59,576 nucleotides of DNA. Origin: Staphylococcus petrasii. Lineage in GTDB: Bacteria > Bacillota > Bacilli > Staphylococcales > Staphylococcaceae. The stretch is taken from positions 1 to 59,576 of the forward strand of contig NZ_PPRC01000020.1 in the NCBI RefSeq assembly GCF_002902565.1, given 5' to 3'. The stretch's first letter is position 1. Every line of letters begins with the position of its first letter. The notes under the pieces were generated by a model that searched no databases, was not told the DNA's origin, and saw only the letters and a list, made by a program, of their open reading frames with translations. A program made the position numbers and the translations under genes. Of the stretch, positions 32,945 through 43,634 are shown in pieces.

Positions 32945-32988
32945 AGTATAACAAATTTATTCTCATTAGTAAATAATAATTATTATAA
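32945..32988 (-). promoter_or_regulatory. ftnA promoter with PerR-like box
   Basis: On the minus strand TTTACT and TATACT (32945-32950) are 17 bases apart. Just upstream lies TTATAATAATTATTA (32974-32988), which matches the PerR consensus TTATAATNATTATAA at 13 of 14 defined positions. Established knowledge in S. aureus places ftnA under PerR. Confidence 0.7.
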
Positions 32989-33084
32989 TCTAGAGTGTAG
33001 AATATCATTTCTAATTGAGAATGTTTTTTGTTATACCCGTAACGTGTTATAATTATGCGAGTGAATTAAACAAGGAGGAAACTC

Positions 33085-34395
33085 ATGAGACAATGGACTG
33101 CAACCCACTTAGCTAAATTGGCCCGTAGAGCAAGTATCGCAGCTGGTAAAAAGGGTACTGACTTACCTGGCCAAATTGCACGTAGAGTGGATCAAAATAT
33201 ATTACGTAAATTAGCCGCACAAGTAGATGATATCGTATTCGTAAGTGGTACGAACGGAAAGACTACCACTTCTAATTTAATAGGTCATACCTTAAAAGCG
33301 AATAATATCGATATTATTCATAATAACGAAGGCGCAAACATGGCGGCTGGTATTACATCAGCATTTATTATGCAATCAAATAAAAATACAAAAGTAGCGG
33401 TAATTGAAATTGATGAAGGTTCTATTCCGCGTGTATTAAAAGAAGTAACACCAACGATGATGATTTTTACCAACTTTTTCCGAGATCAAATGGACCGTTT
33501 CGGTGAAATTGATATTATGGTTAATAACATTGCGAAATCTATTAGTAATAAAGGAATTAAGTTATTACTTAATGCAGATGATCCATTTGTGAGTCGTCTT
33601 AAAATCGCTAGTGATACGATTGTTTATTATGGCATGAAAGCACATGCCCATGAATTTGAACAAAGTACCATGAATGAAAGTAAGTACTGTCCTAATTGTG
33701 GTAGATTATTAGAATATGATTACATACATTACAATCAAATTGGTCACTATCATTGTACATGTGGTTTCAAACGTGAAACGCCTAAGTATGAAGTGAACAC
33801 ATTTGATGTATCACCATTCTTAAAATTAAATATTAACGATGCACACTTCGATATGAAGATTGCCGGAGATTTCAACGCGTTCAATGCTATCGCCGCGTAT
33901 TCAGTATTAAGAGAGTTAGGACTTAATGATGAGTCAATTCGCAAAGGCTTTGAAACGTATACTTCTGATAACGGACGTATGCAGTACTTTAAACTAAATG
34001 AGAAAGAAGCAATGATTAACTTAGCTAAGAACCCTGCAGGTATGAATGCAAGTTTATCAGTAGGCGAGCAACTTGAAGGTAAGAAAGTTTATGTGATTAG
34101 TTTAAATGATAATGCAGCAGATGGTCGTGATACATCATGGATTTATGACGCTGATTTTGAAAAGTTAAGCGAACAAGATATTGAAGCGATTATTGTAACA
34201 GGCACACGTGCAGAAGAGTTACAATTACGTTTGAAATTAGCAGAAGTGACAGTTCCTATTGTGCTTGAAAAGGATATTTACAAAGCAACAGTATTAACAA
34301 TGAATTATAGTGGCTTCACTGTAGCGATTCCAAACTATACATCATTATCACCAATGCTTGAACAACTTAATCGTTCATTTGTAGGAGGGCAATAA
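33085..34395 (+). CDS. murT: Lipid II isoglutaminyl synthase, MurT subunit
   Basis: MurT (436 residues) is the Mur-ligase-like subunit that, with GatD, amidates the D-Glu of lipid II to D-isoglutamine, needed for cross-linking and resistance to lysozyme. The ATP loop is [12 protein letters not shown] (about 53-64). A Cys4 zinc ribbon is inserted in the middle domain (CPNCG and CTCG, near 200-230), a MurT hallmark. The C-terminal Mur ligase domain contains [15 protein letters not shown]. gatD starts 2 bases after its stop, so the two are co-translated. Confidence 0.96.
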   Translation: MRQWTATHLAKLARRASIAAGKKGTDLPGQIARRVDQNILRKLAAQVDDIVFVSGTNGKTTTSNLIGHTLKANNIDIIHNNEGANMAAGITSAFIMQSNKNTKVAVIEIDEGSIPRVLKEVTPTMMIFTNFFRDQMDRFGEIDIMVNNIAKSISNKGIKLLLNADDPFVSRLKIASDTIVYYGMKAHAHEFEQSTMNESKYCPNCGRLLEYDYIHYNQIGHYHCTCGFKRETPKYEVNTFDVSPFLKLNINDAHFDMKIAGDFNAFNAIAAYSVLRELGLNDESIRKGFETYTSDNGRMQYFKLNEKEAMINLAKNPAGMNASLSVGEQLEGKKVYVISLNDNAADGRDTSWIYDADFEKLSEQDIEAIIVTGTRAEELQLRLKLAEVTVPIVLEKDIYKATVLTMNYSGFTVAIPNYTSLSPMLEQLNRSFVGGQ

Positions 34396-34397
34396 TT

Positions 34398-35117
34398 ATG
34401 AATGAATTAACAGTCTATCACTTTATGTCAGATAAATTGAACTTATATAGTGACATTGGGAATATTATCGCCCTTAAGCAACGTGCTAAAAAACGTAATA
34501 TCAAATTAAATGTTGTAGAAGTCAATGAAACAGAAGGTGTCACTTTAGATAATTGTGATATCTTCTTTATCGGTGGCGGAAGCGATAGAGAACAAAGTAT
34601 CGCTACGAAAGAATTAAGTAAGATTAAAACAAAATTAAAAGAAGCGATTGAAGATGGTATGCCAGGCCTTACGATTTGTGGCGGTTACCAATTCTTAGGT
34701 ACGAAATATATCACGCCAGATGGCACTGAATTAGAAGGTTTAGGTATTTTAGATTTCTATACGGAATCACGTACAGACCGTTTAACTGGAGATATCGTGA
34801 TTGAAAGCGATACGTTTGGTACCATCGTTGGCTTTGAAAATCATGGTGGCCGTACACATCATAACTTTGGTACATTAGGTCACGTAAAAGTGGGTTATGG
34901 CAATAATGATACGGATAAACGTGAAGGTATTCATTATAAAAACTTATTAGGTACATATTTACATGGACCAATTTTACCTAAAAACCATGAGTTAACAGAT
35001 TACTTATTAGAAAAAGCATGTGAGCGTAAAGGTATTCCTTTCGAACCAAGACAGCTTGATAACACTGAAGAAGAAGCCGCTAAACGTGTCATCATTGAAC
35101 GTTCAGCTAAAAATTAA
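34398..35117 (+). CDS. gatD: Lipid II isoglutaminyl synthase, GatD glutamine amidotransferase subunit
   Basis: GatD (239 residues) releases ammonia from glutamine and channels it to MurT. It is a class I amidotransferase of the CobB/CobQ type: the nucleophile is Cys94 in [11 protein letters not shown], and the partner His is in [12 protein letters not shown] (about 189). The N-terminal segment [13 protein letters not shown] is typical. It forms a two-gene operon with murT and is followed by a terminator. Confidence 0.96.
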   Translation: MNELTVYHFMSDKLNLYSDIGNIIALKQRAKKRNIKLNVVEVNETEGVTLDNCDIFFIGGGSDREQSIATKELSKIKTKLKEAIEDGMPGLTICGGYQFLGTKYITPDGTELEGLGILDFYTESRTDRLTGDIVIESDTFGTIVGFENHGGRTHHNFGTLGHVKVGYGNNDTDKREGIHYKNLLGTYLHGPILPKNHELTDYLLEKACERKGIPFEPRQLDNTEEEAAKRVIIERSAKN

Positions 35118-35128
35118 ATATAAATAAA

Positions 35129-35160
35129 AAGGCTGAGACAAAATAAAATGTCTCAGCCTT
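35129..35160 (+). terminator. Terminator of murT-gatD
   Basis: AAGGCTGAGACA (35129-35140) pairs perfectly with TGTCTCAGCCTT (35149-35160). The T-tail is weak. Confidence 0.75.
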
Positions 35161-35172
35161 CATTAGCATTAT

Positions 35173-35281
35173 GGCAGTAGCTGACTGATTTGAAAATGCG
35201 CTTAAATCAAGCTTTTTTCAAACCTAGTCATCCTTGCCGGGGCGGGACAACGAAATTATTTTAATTTCTGTCCCGCTCCCT
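35173..35281. repeat. Staphylococcal intergenic repeat, copy 1
   Basis: The element runs from GGCAGTAGCTGACTG to TTTCTGTCCCGCTCCCT and has an internal imperfect palindrome (GACTGATTTGAAAA against TTTTTTCAAACCTAGTC). A second, longer copy is at 46619-46784. The right end overlaps the last codons of the FUSC gene. Similar elements are widespread between genes in staphylococci. Confidence 0.75.
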
Positions 35282-36271
35282 TTCTTTGTCTTCAAAGCGA
35301 GTATCAAGTATTTTATAAATTAATAAAATTTCATAGATAAGATGACTTTTAATTTGATTTTGATCAAATTCTTCAAGTAATTTAACAGATGATTTTAATG
35401 TGGAAGCCGCTTCTCTTTGACGAATGAATTCATCATTTGAAGGGATTTTATTAACACTTTTACTAATTCTAATGATGGCCATTTTTTCATCAGCCGTAAA
35501 TTTAAGATGAATGTTTTTAGGCAAGTAGATAATATTAGAAAGATGGGTGGCAAATAAACGGTCGCTATATGCACGATTGGAAATATCTTTTAATCGTTTC
35601 CATTCTTTCTCTTTATTTTTATGATATCTTAACTCATCTCGTTGGTATCCAATTAACGTCTCTGTTTTAGTATTGAGTCCTACTAATTTATCAAGTAAAT
35701 CATTGCTCTCATCTGATTGAAATTTGCCTAATAGCAATTCTTGGCATCTGAGCGCGAACAATTTATACATTTTTTGTTCTATAACCGATAAATTATCTTC
35801 TATTTGTTGATAATATTTTGGAGGTAAAACGATGAAGTTAACTAATCCTGCAGTGACTAATCCAATTAAAGCGGTTAATAATCTGGAAAAGAAATTAAAG
35901 TAGTAGGCATGATGAATACCAGGTATCATCGCCATAGCGGTTAATACTGCCACTGTTGTACCCACTTGTAAGTTTAATTTAGTACACAGTAAAATAGTAA
36001 ATACCGCAGCAAACGTATACGATAAAGGAGATGTATCTCCAAATATATAAGTGAATATTACTGCAAATAATGCCCCGATTACTGTAGCGGGTAATCTACG
36101 GTAACCCTTTTTCAAAGAAGCCTTAGCAGTAGGTTCAATCGTAACAATTGCAGTAAGGGTTGCGAAGATAGGAGTTAGATTTAGCATTAAACAAAATAGG
36201 GAGGTCAGAAAGGTTGCTAACCCTGTTTTAATTGTTCTAGCTCCAATAATATGCTTATACCATTTGTTCAT
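35261..36271 (-). CDS. FUSC/aromatic acid exporter-like membrane protein
   Basis: The 336-residue protein has an N-terminal block of about five to six membrane segments (about 15-155), including [16 protein letters not shown] and [13 protein letters not shown], and a mostly helical, charged cytoplasmic C-terminal part. This fits the FUSC/ArAE (DUF939-like) family, whose characterised members export aromatic acids. A paralogue of the same plan is at 58368-59462. The last residues and the stop codon come from the intergenic repeat at 35173-35281. Substrate is unknown. Confidence 0.75.
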   Translation of the reverse strand: MNKWYKHIIGARTIKTGLATFLTSLFCLMLNLTPIFATLTAIVTIEPTAKASLKKGYRRLPATVIGALFAVIFTYIFGDTSPLSYTFAAVFTILLCTKLNLQVGTTVAVLTAMAMIPGIHHAYYFNFFSRLLTALIGLVTAGLVNFIVLPPKYYQQIEDNLSVIEQKMYKLFALRCQELLLGKFQSDESNDLLDKLVGLNTKTETLIGYQRDELRYHKNKEKEWKRLKDISNRAYSDRLFATHLSNIIYLPKNIHLKFTADEKMAIIRISKSVNKIPSNDEFIRQREAASTLKSSVKLLEEFDQNQIKSHLIYEILLIYKILDTRFEDKERERDRN

Positions 36272-36378
36272 GAATCTATAAATCCTCTCGTTGACCGAAA
36301 ATAATCCTGTATATATATTTAAAAATAATAATTATTAACGTTTTGTTTATCATATTTAGTATATCAAAAAAATTTTGG

Positions 36379-36384
36379 TATAAT
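36379..36384 (+). promoter_or_regulatory. -10 element of map promoter
   Basis: TATAAT is preceded by TGG (extended -10), about 35 bases before the map start; the -35 is weak. Confidence 0.45.
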
Positions 36385-36386
36385 AA

Positions 36387-37172
<786 letters not shown>

Positions 37173-37203
37173 AACTAAATGATGCAGTGGCGTCATATAA
37201 ATA

Positions 37204-37248
37204 AAAGCCCTTAAAAGAGATTAATTGTCTCTTTTGAGGGCTTTAACT
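37204..37248. terminator. Terminator between map and SDR gene
   Basis: AAAGCCCTTAAAAGAGA (37204-37220) pairs with TCTCTTTTGAGGGCTTT (37228-37244). The genes are convergent and the flanks are A-rich and T-rich, so it can serve both. Confidence 0.85.
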
Positions 37249-37263
37249 ATAGGGAAAATATAT

Positions 37264-38121
37264 TTATTTGCCTAATAATTTTTCAACTTGTGCTTGTAAT
37301 AATTTTCCAGTAGGATCCGCTTCTGTTTTTAAACGTGTAAAGTCTTCAGACCAAGCCGATGTACGGACTCTTACAGGAGGCTCTTCCTTCTCAATCGTAT
37401 CTACAATAACTTGCGCTACTTCAGCCGATGTTTGAGAAGAACCGGGCCCATAATTTTCTTTTAAACCGCCCATATAAGATTGGAATAATGGAAGATACTC
37501 GTCATCTTGAATGCCGCCTGTTGATTCAAGATGAGCCATTAAATTATTAGTGAATTCAGATTGGATGCCTCCAGGTTCAATTACACTAAACTTCACATTA
37601 AATTCAGGTTGCACATAACTAGCTAATGCTTCTGTATAGCCTTCAACACCGAATTTAGTTGCACAATAAATTTCATTGAAAGGTTGGCCAACTAAACCAC
37701 CTACTGATGAAATATTTATAATATGTCCTTGTCGGTGCGTTCTCATTGTAGGTAAGACCGCTTTAGTCATACGCATAACGCCCATCAAATTTAAATTGAC
37801 TTGCCACATCATTTCTTCATCAGTAGCATGTTCAGTCGTACGCGCAAAGCCGGCACCCGCGTTATTGATAAGCACGTCAATTGTTTCTTCCTCTTTTAAA
37901 ATATCACTTACTGCATTTTCTATACTATTTACTTTCGTTACATCTAATTCTTTAATAACGATATTTAAATTTTTGTCTTCTGCTGCTTGTTTTAACGCAT
38001 CTTGTTTATCTAAATTACGCATGGTTGCATATACTTTATAACCTTTTTCTGCTAATAATAAAGCAGTTTCGAAACCTAAACCGGATGATGCACCAGTAAT
38101 TAAAGCAATCTTATTATTCAT
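37264..38121 (-). CDS. Short-chain dehydrogenase/reductase
   Basis: This 285-residue classical SDR has TGASSGLG (about 9-16) for NAD(P) binding, NNAGAG near 86, the catalytic Ser in IINISSVGG, and Tyr/Lys in YCATK. The substrate is not predictable. It is a single gene transcribed toward map, with a GGAG site upstream. Similar orphan SDRs are common in staphylococci. Confidence 0.85.
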   Translation of the reverse strand: MNNKIALITGASSGLGFETALLLAEKGYKVYATMRNLDKQDALKQAAEDKNLNIVIKELDVTKVNSIENAVSDILKEEETIDVLINNAGAGFARTTEHATDEEMMWQVNLNLMGVMRMTKAVLPTMRTHRQGHIINISSVGGLVGQPFNEIYCATKFGVEGYTEALASYVQPEFNVKFSVIEPGGIQSEFTNNLMAHLESTGGIQDDEYLPLFQSYMGGLKENYGPGSSQTSAEVAQVIVDTIEKEEPPVRVRTSAWSEDFTRLKTEADPTGKLLQAQVEKLLGK

Positions 38122-38199
38122 TTCATAATCTCCTTTGGCTCAATGTGAAACTAGTATTCACTATAACCCATCGTAAGTCAATTAATCCTTCTTTTAAGG

Positions 38200-38240
38200 A
38201 AAAAAAACACCTTAATGCAATCATGTATTACATCAAGGTG
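38200..38240 (-). terminator. Terminator of the nickel/cobalt permease gene
   Basis: CACCTTAATGCAAT (38208-38221) pairs with ATTACATCAAGGTG (38227-38240). On the minus strand it is followed by eight T. Confidence 0.85.
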
Positions 38241-38248
38241 ATTATCAC

Positions 38249-39262
38249 TTAAGACCAATGTTCTTCAATTCTGCCAAATTTCCAGATTAACGTTGAAATG
38301 AGCCAAGTTACTAAAAATAAAGCCACTAAGATATAGCCTAAATAGTCAAATTGAATCGCTTGTATAAAATTCCAGAATGCACCACTTAAATGGAATTTAT
38401 CAGCCATAATTTGAAGTAATTCAATCATACCTATAACTAAAGCTGCCACCACTGAAATAGCAGTTATCGTAATATTGTAATAGATTTTACGTATTTGATT
38501 GAAAAATGCCCAATTATACGCCGATTTCATAACAATACCATCTAACGTATCAAGTAAGCTCATACCAGACGCAAATAATATTGGTAGAGACAGAATACCT
38601 ATAATGGAAATAGATTGTTGAGAGGCACCAGAAGATAGGGCAAGTAGAGCAATTTCACTTGCAGTATCAAATCCTAAACCAAATAAGAAACCTAAAGGTA
38701 AAACATGCCAACTTCGACTAATTAATTTAAAATAAGGACCTGCAAAGCGTGACACAAATCCTCGTGATTCTAACAAGTTATCTAATTCTTCTTCCTCAAT
38801 ATGTTCATGACGTAGTCTGATAAATAATTTTATTAAAGAAGTTAATATAATTAAATTTAGAACCCCTATAAGAATTAAGAAACAGCCAGAGACAAGCGTA
38901 CCAATTATGCCTCCAATTTCTTGAAAATGCGGCAATGCATCCTTTGCCCATTTAACCGAAATTCCAAGTAATACCGCCATTAAAAATACAACAGTTGAGT
39001 GTCCAATAGAGAAATAGAAACCTACGCCAACAGGTTCACGGCGTTGTTGTAAAAGCTTTCTGACCGTATTATCGATAGCAGCAATATGATCAGCATCGAA
39101 TGCATGACGCAAACCTAAAGTATAAGCGAGCAAGCCCATACCTAATAAAATATGAAGTTTGCTTCCAGCAATATATAAGAAACTAAAGCCAATAATATGA
39201 AGAATAATGACAACTACTATATAAGGGGCCCAACTATATTTGTTGAATTTCTGTTGATACAT
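38249..39262 (-). CDS. nixA: Nickel/cobalt permease, NiCoT family (NixA-like)
   Basis: The 337-residue membrane protein has about eight hydrophobic segments and the family signature LRHAFDADHIAAIDN (HX4DH, near 52-66). Other family motifs are FSIGHSTVVF and LGFDTASEIALL. It imports Ni2+ or Co2+, in staphylococci usually nickel for urease; the choice between metals is not settled by sequence. The N terminus ends before an AAGAGGAA site. Confidence 0.88.
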   Translation of the reverse strand: MYQQKFNKYSWAPYIVVVIILHIIGFSFLYIAGSKLHILLGMGLLAYTLGLRHAFDADHIAAIDNTVRKLLQQRREPVGVGFYFSIGHSTVVFLMAVLLGISVKWAKDALPHFQEIGGIIGTLVSGCFLILIGVLNLIILTSLIKLFIRLRHEHIEEEELDNLLESRGFVSRFAGPYFKLISRSWHVLPLGFLFGLGFDTASEIALLALSSGASQQSISIIGILSLPILFASGMSLLDTLDGIVMKSAYNWAFFNQIRKIYYNITITAISVVAALVIGMIELLQIMADKFHLSGAFWNFIQAIQFDYLGYILVALFLVTWLISTLIWKFGRIEEHWS

Positions 39263-39404
39263 GACAATGTTCCTCTTTTCAAATAAATATATTTAATTAT
39301 ACGCTAAATAGATTTGAAAATGAAATTAATTTTTTTAGAGATACATAGATAACATTTATTAAATAAGGGGCAATCTAATGCAAGAGAATAATCGGAGTAT
39401 TGGT

Positions 39405-39468
39405 ACTTAAGTATGAGATAAAGATGGTTCCTAAGCCTATATTAAGTCATAGGTAAAAGCATTATAAT
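39405..39468 (+). promoter_or_regulatory. vraU-vraT-vraS-vraR promoter with candidate VraR site
   Basis: TATAAT lies at 39463-39468, with a poor -35 (TATTAA), as expected for an activated promoter. ACTTAAGT (39405-39412), a palindrome of the ACT(N)AGT form reported for VraR binding in S. aureus, lies about 55 bases upstream of the -10. Confidence 0.5.
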
Positions 39469-39496
39469 TAAGCTTAATCAGGAACGAGGTGGTTCT

Positions 39497-39883
39497 ATGA
39501 ATTATATAGATTTATACGTACAACATTTTCTAAAAATAATAATTAAACAAAACATCAATGAGTACCGCGCAGCATTAGATAATAAATTAAACAGTATCGA
39601 AAGATATATTGCTTATTTAAAAACAAAAAAACTGCAAATGAATAAGTTAATTGACAGTTTAACAGCAACATTAGAAAATAAGTATATTGATATAGCAAAT
39701 ATGTATAATATTAAAAATGCTCAAGAAATTAATAATTGTGAAATTGAAAGTCTAAAAAGACAATTAGATATGTTTGAAGAATATTGCGCTAGAATTGAAG
39801 CGGATATTCATCGTTGTGCAAGAGAACGCATAACAACGCAAGGGCAGTGCGATATCATTGAGCAAATAAGCATCGTAGCTTAA
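39497..39883 (+). CDS. vraU: VraU-like protein, first gene of the vra operon
   Basis: This 128-residue soluble protein is largely helical and Lys/Glu-rich, with possible coiled coils (RAALDNKLNSIERYIAYLKT and EIESLKRQLDMFEEYCARI). It has no recognised domain. It is named by position: in S. aureus the first gene of the vraSR operon encodes a protein of similar size and is required little, if at all, for signalling. Start ATG follows GAGGTGG. The next gene begins 27 bases downstream. Confidence 0.75.
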   Translation: MNYIDLYVQHFLKIIIKQNINEYRAALDNKLNSIERYIAYLKTKKLQMNKLIDSLTATLENKYIDIANMYNIKNAQEINNCEIESLKRQLDMFEEYCARIEADIHRCARERITTQGQCDIIEQISIVA

Positions 39884-39910
39884 AAATTTAAAAGGATAGG
39901 GGGCGACAGA

Positions 39911-40612
39911 TTGACTCGTAAGTATATATCAACCGAATTATTAATTATTTTTACAGCTTTAATGATTATAGCGAACTTTTATTATATCTTTTTCGAGAAG
40001 ATAGGCTACCTATTTGTATTGTTATTAGGATGTATATTAGTTTATGTTGGATACCTTTACTTTCATAAAGTAAGGGGTCTCTTAGCGTTCTGGATAGGTA
40101 TACTTCTTATCGCTTTTACGTTATTGTCGAATAAATATACCATTATTATTTTGTTTATTTTCTTAGTTATTGTTATTATTAGATACTTAATTTTCAAATT
40201 TAAGCCTTTAGAAATAGTGGCGTCTGAAGAGGAAGTAACGTCTCCTCAATTTATTAAACAAAAATGGTTTGGCAAGCAACGTACACCTGTTTATGTGTAT
40301 AAATGGGAAGATGTACAAATTCAGCATGGTGTGGGAGATATTCACATTGATATGACGAAAGCAGCGAATATCAAAGAGAATAATACAATTGTGGTTAGAC
40401 ATATGTTAGGAAAAGTTCAACTTATTGTTCCTACAAATTACAATATTAACTTACACATGGCAGCTTTTTATGGCTCAGCTAATTTAAATGGCCAATCATA
40501 TAAAGTGGAAAATAATCATATTCAAGTTGAAGAAAAACCTAAAGAAGAAAACTATAATGTTAATATTTATGTTTCAACATTTATAGGTGATGTTGAGGTG
40601 GTTTATAGATGA
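39911..40612 (+). CDS. vraT: VraT (YvqF/LiaF-like) membrane protein
   Basis: VraT (233 residues) works with VraS to sense cell-wall damage; loss of it in S. aureus blocks VraSR induction. Four or five membrane segments occupy residues about 8-100. A soluble C-terminal domain ([19 protein letters not shown] ... [10 protein letters not shown]) resembles the LiaF C-terminal domain. It begins at TTG 39911 after AGGGGGCGA. Its last codons overlap the vraS start by 4 bases. Confidence 0.92.
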   Translation: MTRKYISTELLIIFTALMIIANFYYIFFEKIGYLFVLLLGCILVYVGYLYFHKVRGLLAFWIGILLIAFTLLSNKYTIIILFIFLVIVIIRYLIFKFKPLEIVASEEEVTSPQFIKQKWFGKQRTPVYVYKWEDVQIQHGVGDIHIDMTKAANIKENNTIVVRHMLGKVQLIVPTNYNINLHMAAFYGSANLNGQSYKVENNHIQVEEKPKEENYNVNIYVSTFIGDVEVVYR

Positions 40613-41655
40613 ATCACTACTTAAGAGCTATTGGTTCCATGTTAATTCTTGTGTATAGCATGTTAACCGCGTTCTTATTTATAGATAAGGTATTCGTGAA
40701 TATAATTTATTTCCAAGGGATGTTTTACACCCAAATATTCGGAATACCCGTGTTCTTATTTTTAAATTTAATCATTATTTTATTATGTATTATCGTTGGT
40801 TCTATTTTAGCTTATAAGATTAACCAACAAAATCATTGGATTAAAAGTCAAATTGAACATGCTATCGAGGGTGAAACGGTAGGTATCAATGATCAAAATA
40901 TCGAACTTTACAATGAAACAATTGATATTTATCAAACGCTCGTACCATTAAATCAAGAGTTACATCGCTTAAGAATTAAAACGCAAAATTTAACCAATGA
41001 AAATTATAATATGAATGATGTCAAAGTGAAAAAAATCATTGAAGATGAACGTCAACGTTTAGCGCGTGAATTACACGATTCTGTAAGTCAACAACTTTTC
41101 GCAGCTAGCATGATGCTCTCAGCTATTAAAGAAACGAATTTAGAGCCACCACTGGACCAACAAATTCCAGTTCTTGAAAAAATGGTTCAAGAATCTCAGC
41201 TAGAGATGCGTGCACTTTTATTACATCTTCGCCCAATTGGCCTTAAAGATAAGTCATTAGGTGAAGGTATTAAAGACTTAGTCATTGATTTACAGAAGAA
41301 GGTACCTATGAAAGTGATTCATGATATTGAAGACTTTGAAGTGCCTAAAGGGATTGAAGATCATTTATTTAGAATTACGCAAGAAGCTATTTCTAATACG
41401 TTACGCCATTCAAATGGTACAAAAGTAACGGTAGAATTATTCAATAAAGAAGATTATTTATTATTGCGAATTCAAGATAATGGGAAAGGCTTTAATGTTG
41501 ATGAAAAGCTAGAACAAAGCTATGGATTAAAAAATATGCGAGAACGGGCGTTAGAAATTGGAGCTACATTCCATATTGTTTCCTTACCAGATGCAGGAAC
41601 AAGAATTGAAGTGAAAGCACCATTACATAAGGAGGATGATTTGTATGGCGATTAA
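40609..41655 (+). CDS. vraS: Sensor histidine kinase VraS
   Basis: VraS (348 residues) has two N-terminal membrane segments (about 9-27, 45-69) with a very short external loop. The HisKA_3 phosphoacceptor is His156 in [14 protein letters not shown], and the ATPase domain shows NTLRHSNGT (N box), QDNGKGF and GLKNMRERA. This is an intramembrane-sensing kinase that responds to cell-wall antibiotics. It overlaps vraT by 4 bases and vraR by 11 bases, so the four genes form one coupled operon. Confidence 0.96.
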   Translation: MNHYLRAIGSMLILVYSMLTAFLFIDKVFVNIIYFQGMFYTQIFGIPVFLFLNLIIILLCIIVGSILAYKINQQNHWIKSQIEHAIEGETVGINDQNIELYNETIDIYQTLVPLNQELHRLRIKTQNLTNENYNMNDVKVKKIIEDERQRLARELHDSVSQQLFAASMMLSAIKETNLEPPLDQQIPVLEKMVQESQLEMRALLLHLRPIGLKDKSLGEGIKDLVIDLQKKVPMKVIHDIEDFEVPKGIEDHLFRITQEAISNTLRHSNGTKVTVELFNKEDYLLLRIQDNGKGFNVDEKLEQSYGLKNMRERALEIGATFHIVSLPDAGTRIEVKAPLHKEDDLYGD

Positions 41656-42274
41656 AGTACTATTTGTGGATGATCACGAAATGGTTAGAATTGGTATTTC
41701 TAGTTATTTATCAACTCAAGAAGATATTGAAGTCGTGGGGGAAGGCGCATCAGGAAAAGATGCCATTGCTAAAGCACACGAATTACAACCAGATTTAATC
41801 TTAATGGATTTACTTATGGATGATATGGATGGTGTTGAAGCTACGACTCAAATTAAGAAAGACTTACCTCACATTAAAGTAGTGATGCTTACAAGCTTTA
41901 TTGAAGACAAAGAAGTATATAGAGCGTTAGATGCTGGGGTAGATAGCTATATTTTAAAAACAACGAGCGCAAGCGATATAGCTGAAGCGGTACGTAAAAC
42001 ATATCATGGTGAATCTGTATTTGAACCAGAAGTCTTAGTTAAAATGCGCAATAGAATGAAAAAAAGAGCAGAATTGTATGAAATGCTAACTGAACGTGAA
42101 ATGGAAATTTTATTATTGATTGCAAAAGGGTATTCAAACCAAGAAATTGCAAGTGCGTCTCACATTACAATTAAAACGGTTAAAACACACGTAAGTAATA
42201 TCTTGAGTAAATTAGAAGTACAAGATAGAACCCAAGCTGTTATCTATGCTTTCCAACACAATTTAATTCAATAA
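41645..42274 (+). CDS. vraR: Response regulator VraR
   Basis: VraR (209 residues) is a NarL-type regulator. The receiver domain has the acidic pair in FVDDHE, phospho-acceptor Asp55 in LILMDLLM and Lys in LKTTSA. The C-terminal LuxR helix-turn-helix reads [20 protein letters not shown]...KTVKTHV. ATG 41645 (MAIKV) is chosen because AAGGAGG lies about 9 bases upstream; an in-frame ATG at 41636 is too close. In S. aureus its regulon includes pbp2, sgtB and murZ. Confidence 0.97.
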   Translation: MAIKVLFVDDHEMVRIGISSYLSTQEDIEVVGEGASGKDAIAKAHELQPDLILMDLLMDDMDGVEATTQIKKDLPHIKVVMLTSFIEDKEVYRALDAGVDSYILKTTSASDIAEAVRKTYHGESVFEPEVLVKMRNRMKKRAELYEMLTEREMEILLLIAKGYSNQEIASASHITIKTVKTHVSNILSKLEVQDRTQAVIYAFQHNLIQ

Positions 42275-42282
42275 TACAGAAA

Positions 42283-42318
42283 AAAGGTCAAGACGAAAGA
42301 GTGTCTTGACCTTTTTTT
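42283..42318. terminator. Terminator of the vra operon
   Basis: AAAGGTCAAGAC (42283-42294) pairs with GTCTTGACCTTT (42303-42314), followed by T. An A-run precedes it, so it can also serve the convergent gene. Confidence 0.9.
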
Positions 42319-42326
42319 ATTACTTA

Positions 42327-43541
42327 TTATTTATTTTTATTGTCGTCATCATCATGACTGAATTTATCTTTAATTTTATCAGTAATTGATTCTTTTTCAT
42401 CTTTTTTATTATCAGGATCTTTATCTACTTTATAATCTTCATCTCGTCCAGCAGGTGTTTGTTTATATTGATATGTTGTGTCTTCGTTGTAATGATTTTG
42501 ATTATTATCATCATGTTTTAATGCTGCTTCTTCTGGTGATAGTCCTTTGATTACTTTTCTTTGGTGAATGATAGCATTAATTTCTGCACCTACAAGAATA
42601 ATAAAGCTAGTTAAATAAATCCAAATTAATAAAATGATAATACCTGCGATACTACCATAAGTTTTAGAATAATTACCAAAGTTTGAAATATAGAAACCAA
42701 ATGCAAATGAACCAATTAACCAAATAACTGACGTGAAAACAGCACCTGGTAACACAGATTTAAATTTTGTTTTAACATTTGGAGCTACTGAGTAAAGAAT
42801 AGTGAATAAAATTAAAATGATTATAAATGGTAATACAACTTGAATTAAATTAAATATCCATTTCACTTCGTCATCTAAACCTAAAGGTCCAAATAAGAAA
42901 TCAGCAATCACTGAACCCATAGTAGGTAATGTCATAGCTGCTAAAAAGACAACGCCTAATACGACAGTGAATACCACACTTAAGACTTTTAATAAAATAC
43001 CATTTCTACTATCTTCAACGTCGTAAGCAACATTGAAAGAGTTCATAATAGCTGTCATACCGTTAGAAGCTGACCAAATTGCTAAGATCAAACCAACAGA
43101 AAGTAAGCCGCCACTAGAGTTTTTAGTGACATCTGAAATAACGCCTTTAATTATTGTAGACGTTTCTGCTGGGGCATTACTTAATAAATCGGTAATTTGT
43201 TTTTGGTCTAAATTAAATAATGGTAAAAGTGTTAATAAAAAGATAAGCATAGGGAATAAAGCTAAAACAAAATGGTATGTCATTTGTGCAGCTAATCCTG
43301 CAGCGTCATCTTTTCCGATACGATAAATTAAATAAGAGAAAAAATTAGAATCTTTAGTGTATTTGGCAGGTTTGTTCAATCTAGAAACAAAGAAAACTTG
43401 GTTGTCTTTTTTAGGTTCCTTAGATTGGAATTCTTGAGGTTCAACATATGTACGATCAACCTTAATCTTATCTTTCTTCTCATTCTCTTTATCTTTAATA
43501 GAATTAAGATAGTTCGAATTTGATTGATTTTGATTAGACAT
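42327..43541 (-). CDS. YihY/BrkB family membrane protein
   Basis: The 404-residue protein has a disordered, Asn- and Lys-rich N terminus (first 70 residues), a six-helix YihY/BrkB core (about 75-330, with AAQMTYHFVLALFPMLIF and ILLIWIYLTSFIILVGAEINA) and a long, acidic and charged tail ending in DDDDNKNK. The family (UPF0761) was once misnamed ribonuclease BN; its function is not settled. It is preceded by GGAG on the minus strand. Confidence 0.85.
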   Translation of the reverse strand: MSNQNQSNSNYLNSIKDKENEKKDKIKVDRTYVEPQEFQSKEPKKDNQVFFVSRLNKPAKYTKDSNFFSYLIYRIGKDDAAGLAAQMTYHFVLALFPMLIFLLTLLPLFNLDQKQITDLLSNAPAETSTIIKGVISDVTKNSSGGLLSVGLILAIWSASNGMTAIMNSFNVAYDVEDSRNGILLKVLSVVFTVVLGVVFLAAMTLPTMGSVIADFLFGPLGLDDEVKWIFNLIQVVLPFIIILILFTILYSVAPNVKTKFKSVLPGAVFTSVIWLIGSFAFGFYISNFGNYSKTYGSIAGIIILLIWIYLTSFIILVGAEINAIIHQRKVIKGLSPEEAALKHDDNNQNHYNEDTTYQYKQTPAGRDEDYKVDKDPDNKKDEKESITDKIKDKFSHDDDDNKNK

Positions 43542-43586
43542 AACAATCTCCTTTGTACATTAAACAATTATTAAATTTTTAAAACT

Positions 43587-43625
43587 AAAGGCAAAATTTC
43601 TTTGAGGAAAAGGAATTTTGCCTTT
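43587..43625 (-). terminator. Terminator of the YtxH-like gene
   Basis: AAAGGCAAAATTTCTTT (43587-43603) pairs with AAAGGAATTTTGCCTTT (43609-43625), with a minus-strand T-rich tail. Confidence 0.8.
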
Positions 43626-43634
43626 AAATATCAA

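Noticed and set aside
36325..36345. AATAATAATTATTAA stretch upstream of map considered as a PerR or Fur box
   Set aside because: AT-rich palindromes arise easily here; it matches the PerR consensus poorly and is not close to a promoter in the right position.
37676..38041. 121-codon ORF antisense to the SDR gene
   Set aside because: Shadow of a conserved enzyme; no expression signals.
39378..39410. 10-codon ORF (MQENNRSIGT) after AAGGGG upstream of vraU
   Set aside because: Very short, the upstream site is modest, and it contains the candidate VraR site and ends before the promoter of the real operon.
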